The translations under genes and the position numbers were made by a program. This document shows positions 17,796 to 26,593 of a stretch of 64,000 bases of DNA, piece by piece; the first letter of the stretch is position 1, and every line of letters starts with the position of its first letter. A model generated the notes under the pieces. It searched no databases, had not been told where the DNA came from, and worked only from the letters and a program-made list of their open reading frames with translations. This DNA comes from Marinagarivorans cellulosilyticus (GTDB lineage: Bacteria; Pseudomonadota; Gammaproteobacteria; Pseudomonadales; Cellvibrionaceae): positions 4,804,685-4,868,684 of the forward strand of contig NZ_AP023086.1 in the NCBI RefSeq assembly GCF_021655555.1. The letters are read 5' to 3'.

Positions 17796-18604
17796 TGTCA
17801 CCTATCACCCTGACCCAAGCGCAAGAAAAAGACTTACTCATTAACACCGATCGATTCCACTGGGAAACCTTTGCCCATAAACCCTTGAATGTGTTTGACC
17901 TTGGCGAATGGACACTTAGCTTCCCAGGCGATACCGCTCAAGATCGTAATAGCCAACCTTGGCGCTATGCGAATTATCAATTTGATATTAACGATTTAGC
18001 CACCTGCCCAAAATACCTTGATCCTAACAATATTAAAGAACTCTGGAACGAAGAGAGCCAAGAAATAATGTGGTTATTGGGCCGCGATAACTGGAGCTGC
18101 CATGTGCATGCCGATGGTTTCGTTTTAATTAAAGGCTCGTGTATGTTCGGTATTACAGTCAGCCGTTTTCAACATATCGAAGGCGTTACCGATCTGCGTA
18201 AAATCGATCAACTCACCCAAGCGGTACACTCTCAACTCGCCAAAAGTAATGCGGAGCTCGGCTTCAAACCCGTGTTATTAAGCGATTGCTTTACCAAAAA
18301 CATTAATAGCCGCGAATGGGCAATTGCAAAAGGACGAGACGGTATGAATAGTCCTGACTATTCAGTCGCCACTGCGCTGGATTACAGAACAGCCATCACA
18401 GCAGGCGTCAGTGTGGGCAACTCATGGTTCGATGACGAAGAAATCCCCCCAGAAGTCGAAGAAAAATACCTCGCATCGTTTTGGGATTTTTTAAGCCACG
18501 TCACTATATCGGCTACTCCACCAGAAGGCTGCTCACCGGGCATAATTGAACGAACAGCTCCTGGGCAGGCCATTAAAACCGAACCCGAAAATACTGGCTG
18601 GTAG
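17795..18604 (+). CDS. Protein of unknown function (second gene of a coupled pair)
   Basis: A 269-residue protein, translationally coupled to the preceding gene by a one-base TAATG overlap. No signal peptide, membrane segment or known motif was recognised. It is acidic and Trp-rich (WETF, GEWTLSF, QPWRYANYQF, NWSCHVHADGF), which suggests a compact soluble domain. The last about 25 residues (ERTAPGQAIKTEPENTGW) look disordered. It ends 151 bases before valS on the same strand, but valS has its own long leader, so a joint operon is uncertain. Confidence 0.6.
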   Translation: MSPITLTQAQEKDLLINTDRFHWETFAHKPLNVFDLGEWTLSFPGDTAQDRNSQPWRYANYQFDINDLATCPKYLDPNNIKELWNEESQEIMWLLGRDNWSCHVHADGFVLIKGSCMFGITVSRFQHIEGVTDLRKIDQLTQAVHSQLAKSNAELGFKPVLLSDCFTKNINSREWAIAKGRDGMNSPDYSVATALDYRTAITAGVSVGNSWFDDEEIPPEVEEKYLASFWDFLSHVTISATPPEGCSPGIIERTAPGQAIKTEPENTGW

Positions 18605-18755
18605 TCAACAGCACAAAAAGCGGGCACTCCCTTGCCCGCAATCTTCTTTTCAGCCCGCGCGCAAGCCCCAAAAGCCTCAACTAACCCTGTATAATTCCCG
18701 CCCATTTGCATTTACCTTTGCCCTCACAGCAGGGCCACAGATACACGGGCACATA

Positions 18756-21608
18756 ATGAGCGACGACAAAACCCTACAAGACAATAAAACCTACCAACCG
18801 GCCAATATCGAGCAAAATTGGTACAAAACGTGGGAAGAACGCGGCTACTTTGCGCCCAGCGGCGAAGGTACGCCCTACAGCATTATGATCCCGCCACCGA
18901 ATGTTACCGGCAGCCTGCATATGGGTCACGGTTTTAACAACGCCATTATGGATGCCTACATTCGCTACAAGCGCATGAGCGGCAACAACACCTTATGGCA
19001 AGGCGGTTGTGACCACGCCGGCATTGCCACCCAAATGGTGGTAGAGCGTCAACTCGGTGCCGAAGGCGTATCGCGCCACGACCTAGGCCGCGACAATTTC
19101 CTCGAAAAAGTCTGGGACTGGAAAGAGCAAAGCGGCGGCACCATCACCCAGCAAATTCGCCGCTTGGGCAGCTCGGTCGACTGGAGCCGCGAGCGCTTCA
19201 CTATGGACGAAGGCCTATCCACCGCCGTGCAAGAAGTGTTTGTTCGCCTACACGAAGACGGCCTTATTTACCGTGGCAAACGCCTTGTAAACTGGGACCC
19301 AAAACTGCACACCGCCATTTCTGATTTAGAAGTTTTAAATGAAGAAGAAAAAGGCAGCATGTGGTACTTCAACTACCCACTTACCGATGGCAGTGGCCAC
19401 TTAACAGTTGCCACCACCCGGCCAGAAACCATGCTTGGCGATACCGCCGTTGCCGTCGACCCAGAAGACGAGCGCTATAAAGCCTTAGTAGGTAAAACCA
19501 TTACCCTGCCCACTACCGGCCGTATTATTCCCATCGTAGCCGACGAATACGTGGATAAAGAATTTGGAACCGGTTGCGTAAAAATCACCCCCGCCCACGA
19601 CTTTAACGATTACGACGTCGGCAAACGCCAAAGCCTGCCTGTCATTAACGTATTCGACCGCGATGCCAATATTCTTAGCGAATTTACGGTATTAGAAAAC
19701 GGCACCTTTAAAGAATTAAGTACCGAGCCCTGCCCTGCCGACTACGCCGGCCTAGAGCGCTTCGCTGCACGCAAAAAATTAGTCGCTCAAGCCGAAGCCG
19801 AAGGCTGGTTATTAAAAATCGAACCTCACGGTTTAAAAGTGCCCCGCGGTGATCGTAGCGGTGTAGTTATCGAGCCATGGCTAACAGACCAATGGTATGT
19901 GAATACTGCACCCATGGCCGAGCAAGCCATTAAAGTAGTGGAAGACGGCCAAGTTAAATTTGTGCCCAAACAGTACGAAAACATGTACTTCTCGTGGATG
20001 CGCGATATTCAAGATTGGTGTATTTCGCGTCAGCTTTGGTGGGGCCACCGCATTCCTGCGTGGTACGACCATAACGGCAAAGTATTTGTAGGCCGCGACG
20101 AAGCCGAGGTACGCGCTAAGCACAACATCGGCCCCGAGGTTGCCCTCCGCCAAGACGACGACGTGTTAGATACGTGGTTTAGCTCTGCACTTTGGACCTT
20201 CTCGACGCTTGGTTGGCCAGAACAAACACCCGAGCTTAAAACCTTTCACAGCACCGATTTATTAGTAACAGGCTTCGATATCATATTCTTCTGGGTGGCC
20301 AGAATGATTATGATGACCACGCACTTTATTAAAAACGAGGATGGCACGCCGCAAGTACCCTTTAAAACCGTTTATGTTCACGGTTTAGTGCGCGATGGCG
20401 AAGGCCAAAAAATGAGTAAATCCAAGGGTAACGTGTTAGACCCTATCGATTTAATCGACGGCATCGATCTAGAAGCGCTTGTGCAAAAACGTACCACCGG
20501 TTTAATGAACCCTAAGCAAGCGAAAAAAATCGAAAAAGCTACCCGCAAAGAATTCCCCGAGGGATTAAATGCCTACGGCACCGATGCGCTGCGTTATACC
20601 TTTTACTCTTTAGCCAGTACCGGCCGCGATATTAATTTTGATACCGGCCGCATTGAGGGCTTCCGCAATTTTTGTAATAAATTATGGAACGCGGCTAACT
20701 TTGTTTTAATGAATACCGAAGGCCAAGATTGCGGCCAAAGCGGTAGCGATGATTACACCCTAAACATTGCCGACAAATGGATTATTAGCCGCTTACAGCA
20801 AGTGGAAAAAGCCATGGCCGAAGGTTTTGACACCTTCCGTTTAGATATCGCCAGCCAAGTACTCTATGACTTTATTTGGAACGAGTACTGCAGCTGGTAC
20901 ATCGAGCTGGCCAAGCCTGCCCTTAAAAACGGCGACGAAAAAGCCCAACGCGGTACCCGCCGCACGCTTATTCGCGTACTCGAAACCATTTTGCGCATGG
21001 CGCACCCGTTAATGCCCTTCATTACCGAAGAAATCTGGCACAAAGTAAAAGACCTAGCCGCCACCGAAGGCGATAGCATTATGCTTAAGGACTATCCCGT
21101 TGCCGACGAGGCCCTTATCGACAACGATGCTTTAGCCGATTTTGAGTGGATGCAATCGGTAATTGAAGGCGTGCGCAATATTCGCGGCGAAATGAATGTA
21201 AGCCCCGGCAAAAAAGTACCCGCTATTTTCACCGCAGGCGAACCTAAAGATAAAGCTCGCCTAGAGGCCAATACCGTTTTCCTTTGCACCCTTGCCAGCT
21301 TAGAAAGCGCAGCTTGGCAAGACGATGCCAGCCAAATTCCCGCCAGCGCCACAACACTAGTGGGCAAGCTAGAAGTACATGTACCCTTAGCCGGCATTAT
21401 CGATAAAGACGCCGAAATCGCCCGCCTCGATAAAGAAACTAACAAAATGGATATCGAGATTAAAAAGCTCAGCGGTAAATTAAGTAATCCGGGCTTTGTC
21501 GATAAAGCCCCAGCTGAGGTAGTGCAAAAAGAGAAGGATCGCTTGGTTGGCTTGACGGAGCAGTTGGAGAAGTTAGCTAAGCAGAAAGAGAAGATTGCTG
21601 GGTTGTAG
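18756..21608 (+). CDS. valS: Valyl-tRNA synthetase
   Basis: A 950-residue class Ia synthetase that charges tRNA-Val; E. coli ValS has 951. Visible parts are the HIGH-type motif HMGH (residues 55-58) after PPPNVTGSL, the editing domain (TTRPETMLGDTAVAVDP), the KMSKS motif at residues 552-556, the anticodon-binding domain, and a C-terminal coiled coil with LARLDKE-like heptads (about 885-950). An in-frame extension reaches back to 18546, but the ATG at 18756 aligns with the family N-terminus (MSDDKTLQDNKTYQPANIEQ) and is chosen. Single gene; no T-box or other leader element was recognised. Confidence 0.97.
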   Translation: MSDDKTLQDNKTYQPANIEQNWYKTWEERGYFAPSGEGTPYSIMIPPPNVTGSLHMGHGFNNAIMDAYIRYKRMSGNNTLWQGGCDHAGIATQMVVERQLGAEGVSRHDLGRDNFLEKVWDWKEQSGGTITQQIRRLGSSVDWSRERFTMDEGLSTAVQEVFVRLHEDGLIYRGKRLVNWDPKLHTAISDLEVLNEEEKGSMWYFNYPLTDGSGHLTVATTRPETMLGDTAVAVDPEDERYKALVGKTITLPTTGRIIPIVADEYVDKEFGTGCVKITPAHDFNDYDVGKRQSLPVINVFDRDANILSEFTVLENGTFKELSTEPCPADYAGLERFAARKKLVAQAEAEGWLLKIEPHGLKVPRGDRSGVVIEPWLTDQWYVNTAPMAEQAIKVVEDGQVKFVPKQYENMYFSWMRDIQDWCISRQLWWGHRIPAWYDHNGKVFVGRDEAEVRAKHNIGPEVALRQDDDVLDTWFSSALWTFSTLGWPEQTPELKTFHSTDLLVTGFDIIFFWVARMIMMTTHFIKNEDGTPQVPFKTVYVHGLVRDGEGQKMSKSKGNVLDPIDLIDGIDLEALVQKRTTGLMNPKQAKKIEKATRKEFPEGLNAYGTDALRYTFYSLASTGRDINFDTGRIEGFRNFCNKLWNAANFVLMNTEGQDCGQSGSDDYTLNIADKWIISRLQQVEKAMAEGFDTFRLDIASQVLYDFIWNEYCSWYIELAKPALKNGDEKAQRGTRRTLIRVLETILRMAHPLMPFITEEIWHKVKDLAATEGDSIMLKDYPVADEALIDNDALADFEWMQSVIEGVRNIRGEMNVSPGKKVPAIFTAGEPKDKARLEANTVFLCTLASLESAAWQDDASQIPASATTLVGKLEVHVPLAGIIDKDAEIARLDKETNKMDIEIKKLSGKLSNPGFVDKAPAEVVQKEKDRLVGLTEQLEKLAKQKEKIAGL

Positions 21609-21791
21609 TTTTCTTTTTGAGTTTAACCATCAACAACCAGAAGCGCCTGCATGGATGCAGGCTGCCGAACAATCTAGGAAGCAGATAAAGTAGAGTAGAA
21701 AATTTAAACGCTTAGCTATCACCCTCTTGTATACATATCAACTAAGCACACCGCTTGTGCGACGAAGCTTTATATTTTTAAGGATTGAATT

Positions 21792-22180
21792 ATGATCTTG
21801 GAACACTCAGGCACAGAAAAAGGCAATCAGGTTGAGTCACTACGTGGTTTCGCTATTTTACTGGTGGTGCTTTTTCATCGCTGCAAGGATTGCCACTGAA
21901 TGTACACACCATAAATAATCAAGTTTTTTTCATCTACCTATCGGAATCTTTCTCCCACATCAGAATGCCACTGTTTACGGTAATCTCTGGCTATGCTTAT
22001 GCTTATGCTTATGCTTATGCTTATTCCATGCGCCCAGTTAGAGAAGGCTTGGGCAAGCTCTTCCTCAAAAAAAAATCAAAAAGAATTCTACTACCCTTTG
22101 TCGTCGCCACTTTACTCACGCTAACTGCGCGCTTAATTTTGCCAACCAGCAACCCGATAGATAAAGATTTTCCTAATTAG
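21792..22180 (+). pseudogene. Acyltransferase-3 family (OafA-like) protein, frameshifted and truncated
   Basis: The 5' part reads MILEHSGTEKGNQVESLRGFAILLVVLFHR, the classical start of acyltransferase-3 membrane enzymes that O-acylate surface sugars. A stop follows after 35 codons. Another frame carries on with RMPLFTVISGY...SMRPVREGLGKLFLKKKSKRILLPFVVATLLTL and ends at 22180, so a frameshift near 21880-21895 broke the gene. The remaining about 250 residues are absent; a transposase remnant on the opposite strand begins within 10 bases, so an insertion or deletion probably removed the 3' half. AAGGA upstream of the ATG at 21792 marks the original start. A hexanucleotide repeat lies inside. 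Confidence 0.8.
21992..22024 (+). repeat. (TATGCT)n hexanucleotide repeat in the acyltransferase pseudogene
   Basis: Five TATGCT units plus a final TAT encode a Tyr-Ala run (SGYAYAYAYAYAYSM) where relatives have about one Tyr-x-Tyr. It is in frame, so it lengthens rather than breaks the product. It is probably replication slippage. Confidence 0.85.
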
Positions 22181-22188
22181 GTTCAAAC

Positions 22189-22404
22189 CTAAGCCATCTC
22201 TAGCCTCAATAATCGCTCTGGCATAGGCGGGGTTCTCAGTGATACAAAAACCAGCCGAGGTATAAGCTGAGCTAAGTCATAGCGGCGATTAAAACGATAT
22301 TGATATTCGGCCAAGTAACGCTTGGCATGTTTAGGTTTAATGGAGTGATAAGTGCTGTGTAGTGCGCTTTTCAAGTTTGTTCTGGTCCAATCAAAGCAGG
22401 ACAC
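22189..22404 (-). pseudogene. IS1595-family transposase, C-terminal fragment
   Basis: About 70 residues remain, matching the end of IS1595-type DDE transposases: RTNLKSALHSTYHSIKPKHAKRYLAEYQYRFNRRYDLAQLIPRLVFVSLRTPPMPERLL. The N-terminal zinc domain and most of the catalytic core are missing; the bases to the right (22405-22593) give no continuation in any frame that I could recognise. It is probably the end of an element that removed the 3' half of the adjacent acyltransferase gene. Confidence 0.7.
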
Positions 22405-22593
22405 TCACTTTAAAAAACAATCAAATCTACCCGCTCGATGCTTCAGGCCCAGCAATCTTTTTCAGGCAAAGCTGTAGGCCCGTGATCTTATAACCACAGG
22501 CTATCAAAAATGTATTTTTAGAACAGCAAGCCATATACCCAAGCTAAGTTAAGCCTAGAGGCGTGAGGAAGGTTAAGGGGAATAAACGGTTGA

Positions 22594-23577
22594 TCAGCCA
22601 AATAAGGACTGGCAGCGCCACCGATTAGGAGTGCGCTGGTAACCCATGGTAAACGCGGCACTTTCGATATGATCACCGGATCCAACAAAGGTTTTCGTGT
22701 TCTTTTCGAAGGCGCGGGTCAGTTCTAACCAGTTATCCGGCTCGATGCCTAAGCGATCAATAATTGGGGGTAAAGTTGAGGCAATGTGCCCCCTCTTGTC
22801 ATCACGCATTACCCTGCCCGTCCAATCCACCAACTCAATATAATCCTTAAATGTAAACGGCAAGCCTTGCGGCATCGGCTCGCGCGGATTCCCCACAAAT
22901 TGCGCTATATTTTTTGTGGTCTCATTATTTTTAGCGGCCGCAATACGCTGCTTTATCGAGGTATGATCGCTAGCTTCAGGGGTTTCGGCCATTTTCGCGC
23001 GAATGGGATTTAAATCAACATAAGCCATGCAGGCCGCTAACGCCGCATCGTCACACAGCGCTTGCGATTTAAAACGCCCCTCCCAGAACCGCCCCGTGCA
23101 TTTATCTTCCGCATTGGCCATGCGAGCAATCGGTTCATTCAGCGCCTTCATAAACTTGCTAATATCAAATAGATTCAGGCGCCACTGACCAATGCACATT
23201 TTAACGGCGACTTGCTCGGCTTTATTCATCGGGTCCTGCCGAGCGTATTTTTGTGTGAGCACCGTACCCTTATAAAGCCGATGCCAGCGCTCGCACACCT
23301 CTAAATCCGTCAGGTGATGGGCCTCGGCAGCATTGATATGCAAGACGGTATGTACATGATTCGACATCACGGCATAGGCACACAAATCGATGGCGAAGAC
23401 CTCAGCCAATAGCAATAAGCGGTCTTCAATCCACTGGCGACGATGCTCGTAGTCTTGCCCTGTATGGTTATCTCGGCCGCACAAGAAAGCCTTTCTAACA
23501 CATCGACTGACACAGTGATAATAGGGCGTGGTATCTAGCGAAACCTGGACTTTGCGAGCCTTTGTCATGGTAATCAC
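22594..23577 (-). CDS. REP-associated-type Y1 (HUH) transposase
   Basis: A 327-residue single-strand DNA transposase of the IS200-like/RAYT superfamily. The HUH motif is MSNHVHTVLH (about residues 70-79) and a catalytic-type Tyr lies in CMAYVDLNPIRA (about residues 186-197). The N-terminus ARKVQVSLDTTPYYHCVSRCVRKAFLCG and the WEGRFKSQ motif are characteristic. These enzymes act on short hairpin repeats; I could not define flanking REP hairpins with confidence. It lies at the left end of the cassette array but lacks an obvious attC at its own 3' side. It is apparently intact. Confidence 0.88.
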   Translation of the reverse strand: MITMTKARKVQVSLDTTPYYHCVSRCVRKAFLCGRDNHTGQDYEHRRQWIEDRLLLLAEVFAIDLCAYAVMSNHVHTVLHINAAEAHHLTDLEVCERWHRLYKGTVLTQKYARQDPMNKAEQVAVKMCIGQWRLNLFDISKFMKALNEPIARMANAEDKCTGRFWEGRFKSQALCDDAALAACMAYVDLNPIRAKMAETPEASDHTSIKQRIAAAKNNETTKNIAQFVGNPREPMPQGLPFTFKDYIELVDWTGRVMRDDKRGHIASTLPPIIDRLGIEPDNWLELTRAFEKNTKTFVGSGDHIESAAFTMGYQRTPNRWRCQSLFG

Positions 23578-23710
23578 CTAGCGGCAGAGGGTAATACCTT
23601 AAGCCTAGCCAATGATCACTTTTTGTCCAGAATTTAGAGTGTGTGTCCGTTTAATTTCACACAATTTGAAATATAATAATTGCTATATATTCCACGATAC
23701 CTCACTTTAT

Positions 23711-23767
23711 GCGTAACGCCCGTAACACGCGCGAGCTTGCGAGTCGAAGTGCTTACGCTTGTTAGGC
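23711..23767 (-). other. attC-like recombination site 1
   Basis: Reading the minus strand: R'' GCCTAAC, a stem with one extra-helical base (AAGCGTAAGCAC pairing with the far arm), and R' GTTACGC, 57 bases in all. The preceding gene's stop codon (23768-23770) touches R'', the tight spacing seen in integron cassettes. Confidence 0.65.
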
Positions 23768-24094
23768 TTAGTCACAGTTTGCCACCAATGCGTGCAATGG
23801 ACCAAATGACAAATACATAGACGCATGCAAAACTATTAATCCGCTCGCTAAAATTTTTGATTGATTGGCCCCGCGAAAAAATAGCACAAGAGCTACAATG
23901 CCCGAAACTGCAGAGAGAACAATGAAAACACAGCCAAGTAAAAATTCTATTATATCTGATATGCCATAAGGCTCGTCTGGAGCGATATACAGCTCTCCGT
24001 AAATTTCAGCACGAAAATAAAGCATGAATACAAACAGACCGACAGATAAAACTGCCAAAACAATTAACGATTTACTACCTCTAGCTAAATTCAT
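23768..24094 (-). CDS. Small membrane protein in a gene cassette
   Basis: A 108-residue protein of unknown function with three or four hydrophobic segments: about residues 9-28 (SLIVLAVLSVGLFVFMLYF), 45-66 (IIEFLLGCVFIVLSAVSGIVAL) and 78-100. The ATG at 24094 gives an immediate membrane helix; a longer frame back to 24289 reads through the neighbouring attC-like site and is rejected. It is flanked on both sides by attC-like sites in the same orientation, so it is a mobile cassette. Expression would depend on an external or internal promoter, which I cannot identify. Confidence 0.6.
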   Translation of the reverse strand: MNLARGSKSLIVLAVLSVGLFVFMLYFRAEIYGELYIAPDEPYGISDIIEFLLGCVFIVLSAVSGIVALVLFFRGANQSKILASGLIVLHASMYLSFGPLHALVANCD

Positions 24095-24106
24095 GTATTT
24101 TAAAGA

Positions 24107-24223
24107 GCCTAACGCCCGGCTCACCAGTGCCCAAGCCGGAGAGCTTTTTGTGGTAAATTGAGTGCAGCGAAAACCACAAAAAGAGCGTAGGTTTGGGCGT
24201 CTGCGTGGAGCCGTTTGTTGAAC
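24107..24223 (-). other. attC-like recombination site 2
   Basis: 117 bases. On the minus strand R'' is GTTCAAC and R' is GTTAGGC; the arms CGGCTCC...CCCAA pair across the site, and an inner hairpin (CTTTTTGTGGT with AACCACAAAAAG) forms the variable terminal structure. It lies between the cassette gene 23768-24094 and the IS91-like element. Confidence 0.7.
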
Positions 24224-24318
24224 CAAGCCGCTACGCGGCAGATTAAAGGGGCTTCTCGCCGCTGCCGATAGATTACTTAACCCTTTCATGTTGAAAGGGC
24301 CTCACAAAGGAATCTATT

Positions 24319-25221
24319 ATGAACAAACGAGAAACCCGCAAATTCGATCAACTATACACCAAATTCCTTCGCGAATTAAAGCTACAAGGTTACTCTGAGG
24401 TCACTATTGACGCCTACACCAGAGGCATACGTCGTGTCGCCGAATATTTTGATCAGTGTCCCGATGCTCGCCTTGATAAAGATGACCTCAAGCAGTACTT
24501 TGCCGATCTACTGAAAACCCACTCTTGGAGCACTATTAAACTCGATCGCAATGCGCTAACTCATTACTGGAAACGAGTTCTGGATGTAGAATGGGATTGG
24601 GTGCTGATTACAAAACCACCCAAAGTGAAAACGCTCCCCGACATTCTATCCACCAATGAGATTAACCGGCTGATTGGCGAGTTTCACAAAACCCAGTATG
24701 CGGTATTTTGTTTTACCGCATACTCCATGGGCTTGCGCATCAGCGAAGCGCTTGGGTTAAGCGTTTCTGATATTGATCGTGAGCACAACCGCGTGCATGT
24801 TCGCCTAGGCAAAGGTAAAAAAGATCGATACGTTGAACTACCTGACGCAACGTATCACGTATTGCGCGCATTTTGGGCAACCCACCGACACCCCAAATGG
24901 ATTTTTCCTAGCCAACAGAAAAATAAGCCTAACTCCCCCATGGATCGCGGCAGCGTACAACGCGCAGTGCGCGAAGCGGCGAAAACGGCGGGTATTCATA
25001 AACGCATCACTGCGCACACTATGCGGCACTGTTATGCCACCCACCTAATTGAGGCTGGACTTCCCCTCACCACGGTACAACGGCTAATGGGCCACGAGGA
25101 TCCTCGCACTACCGCACTCTACATTCAACTAACAAAAACCATTCAGCAAGACGCCACCAAAACCATTAACACAATGGCCAATAAAATTAATATCCCTGAT
25201 AGCTTGCGAGGTAAAAAATGA
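24319..25221 (+). CDS. Tyrosine recombinase associated with the IS91-like element
   Basis: A 300-residue integrase. The N-terminal SAM-like core-binding domain is residues about 1-100 and the catalytic domain about 105-285. Catalytic residues are visible: Arg in YSMGLRISEALGL, Lys in GKGKKDRYVEL, His-x-x-Arg in HTMRHCYATHLIEAG, His in LMGHEDPRTT and Tyr in ALYIQLT. The extra helix typical of integron integrases is not seen, so it is not IntI. The ATG at 24319 follows AAAGGAATCTATT. Its stop overlaps the next start (ATGA, 25218-25221), so it is co-translated with the IS91 transposase. Such recombinases accompany some IS91 relatives; their role is not settled. Confidence 0.88.
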   Translation: MNKRETRKFDQLYTKFLRELKLQGYSEVTIDAYTRGIRRVAEYFDQCPDARLDKDDLKQYFADLLKTHSWSTIKLDRNALTHYWKRVLDVEWDWVLITKPPKVKTLPDILSTNEINRLIGEFHKTQYAVFCFTAYSMGLRISEALGLSVSDIDREHNRVHVRLGKGKKDRYVELPDATYHVLRAFWATHRHPKWIFPSQQKNKPNSPMDRGSVQRAVREAAKTAGIHKRITAHTMRHCYATHLIEAGLPLTTVQRLMGHEDPRTTALYIQLTKTIQQDATKTINTMANKINIPDSLRGKK

Positions 25222-26285
25222 ACCTCGCCAACATTATCGAACAATTTCGACGGCCCTTTTTAGAAAAATACGGACATCAATTACTACCCAGCCATTTACG
25301 CGCGCTTGATGCGATAACCGCCTGTAAAAAACATTGCGGGCACTTTACCTGTGAATGCACACACTGCCAGAGCAGGCAACAACATCCGCTTAGCTGCGGC
25401 CATCGCAGTTGCCCACAATGCCAAAATAATTCAGCGACCGACTGGCTAAACCGCCAAAAACAAAAGTTAATTCCTGCTGATTATTTCATGGTGACACTCA
25501 CCTTGCCCGATCAGTTACGTCACTTAGCGTTTCACAATCAACATAGGCTTTATAGCCTGCTCTTCGAGTGTGCCGTGGATACACTAAAAACACTCGGGTT
25601 AGATACGCGGCACATGGGCGGGGATATTGGCATGACTGCGGTTTTGCATACGCACACGCGAAGGCTTGAATACCATCCGCATTTGCATGTCGTTATTCCC
25701 GGTGCGGCATTAATCAATAGAGGAAAGGCCTTTAAGCGTAGTGATTCAAACTATCTTATTCATGGCGATGTTATCGCCAAAATGTTTCGAGGTAAAATTC
25801 TCTATGCGCTGCACGAAGAGTGCTTTGAGCTGCCGAATAACATACCTGAAAAATGGGTGGTTAATGTCAAACATGTTGGCAAAGGCCTACCGGCTCTGCA
25901 ATATCTCTCGCGCTACCTTTACAAAGGTGTGATTAGCCAGAAAAACATTACGCATTCTGACGAGCAGACCGTGACATTCAGATATAAAGATAGCCAAACG
26001 AATCAAAATGCAACCCGCACACTGGCGGGTGAGGATTTTATCTGGAAGTTACTTACGCATATTCTACCGAGACGATTTCGGCGAGTGCGAGATTATGGTT
26101 TTTTACATCACAACGCCAAAAAGAAGCTGACGTTTATCCAATATTTACTCGGTATAAAATTGCCCATGCTAGTCGAGAAAATAAAACCCATGATTCGATG
26201 CTGGCAATGCCAGCAGCCCAGCCGAATCATCGATATTCAACCTAAACGTATACCTATAAATTTTCGCTTTATGAAAACAACCTAG
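25218..26285 (+). CDS. IS91-family transposase (Y2/HUH)
   Basis: A 355-residue rolling-circle transposase. An N-terminal zinc-binding domain (CKKHCGHFTCECTHC...CGHRSCPQCQ, about residues 34-72) is followed by the HUH motif HPHLHVVIPG (about residues 154-163) and a Tyr-containing region (ALQYLSRYLYKGVI, about residues 226-239) with the paired catalytic tyrosines. The length is normal for the family. It is translationally coupled to the upstream recombinase by a four-base overlap. Nicking at the element ends followed by rolling-circle transfer is known for IS91; activity here is inferred from intact motifs. Confidence 0.92.
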   Translation: MNLANIIEQFRRPFLEKYGHQLLPSHLRALDAITACKKHCGHFTCECTHCQSRQQHPLSCGHRSCPQCQNNSATDWLNRQKQKLIPADYFMVTLTLPDQLRHLAFHNQHRLYSLLFECAVDTLKTLGLDTRHMGGDIGMTAVLHTHTRRLEYHPHLHVVIPGAALINRGKAFKRSDSNYLIHGDVIAKMFRGKILYALHEECFELPNNIPEKWVVNVKHVGKGLPALQYLSRYLYKGVISQKNITHSDEQTVTFRYKDSQTNQNATRTLAGEDFIWKLLTHILPRRFRRVRDYGFLHHNAKKKLTFIQYLLGIKLPMLVEKIKPMIRCWQCQQPSRIIDIQPKRIPINFRFMKTT

Positions 26286-26426
26286 AGATTCAATTGGGAG
26301 ATAAGTTAATCGATACCGGCGCCGCTGGGGTACCCACTCGCATGGAAATTAATAATGGCTATAATTAGACCGTATTTGAAGCTTAAAGAGCATCAATAAA
26401 GGCGCAACGCCACACCCTAAAACATC

Positions 26427-26470
26427 AAAGGCCTAAGTCACGCTATATTAAACGACACACTTAGGCCTTT
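26427..26470. repeat. 12-bp perfect inverted repeat downstream of the IS91-like transposase
   Basis: AAAGGCCTAAGT (26427-26438) and ACTTAGGCCTTT (26459-26470) around a 20-base loop. It could be a terminator or the subterminal hairpin of the IS91-like origin end. No clean T-run follows on either strand. Confidence 0.45.
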
Positions 26471-26537
26471 AAATTCTTTGACAAGATGTAACCTGAATTA
26501 TCTTTCTACTAAATAAGACCCCTTCGATGCCGGGCTT

Positions 26538-26592
26538 GTCCAACAACTGGATAAGATTGCGGCTTCGCGCAATCTATCCTTGTTCGTTATGC
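26538..26592 (-). other. attC-like recombination site 3
   Basis: 55 bases. On the minus strand R'' is GCATAAC and R' is GTTGGAC, with a long stem (GGATAGATTGCG pairing with CGCAATCTTATCC, one extra-helical base) and a GCTT-type apex. The gene stop at 26594 is one base from R''. Confidence 0.75.
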
Positions 26593-26593
26593 A

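Larger units (their letters stand above)
24224..26537 (+). mobile_element. IS91-like rolling-circle element with its own tyrosine recombinase (ends approximate)
   Basis: It contains a recombinase gene and a Y2/HUH transposase gene overlapping by four bases. The left limit abuts the attC-like core GTTGAAC and a small hairpin (GCCGC TAC GCGGC). The right limit is placed before CTTG at 26535-26538, because IS91 elements are known to insert next to GAAC/CAAG (GTTC/CTTG) tetranucleotides and make no target duplication. Part of 26286-26537 may instead be leftover cassette DNA; it holds no gene, only a 12-bp-stem hairpin at 26427-26470. Confidence 0.6.

Noticed and set aside
18546..18755. N-terminal extension of valyl-tRNA synthetase
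   Set aside because: The sequence overlaps the 3' end of the preceding gene and does not resemble the family; the ATG at 18756 gives the normal N-terminus.
24095..24289. N-terminal extension of the cassette membrane protein
   Set aside because: It would be translated from the attC-like site 2 and is rich in Arg/Ser/Pro without domain character.
24319..25221. Integron integrase IntI
   Set aside because: It is a tyrosine recombinase, but the IntI-specific extra helix is not seen, and it is translationally coupled to an IS91-like transposase.
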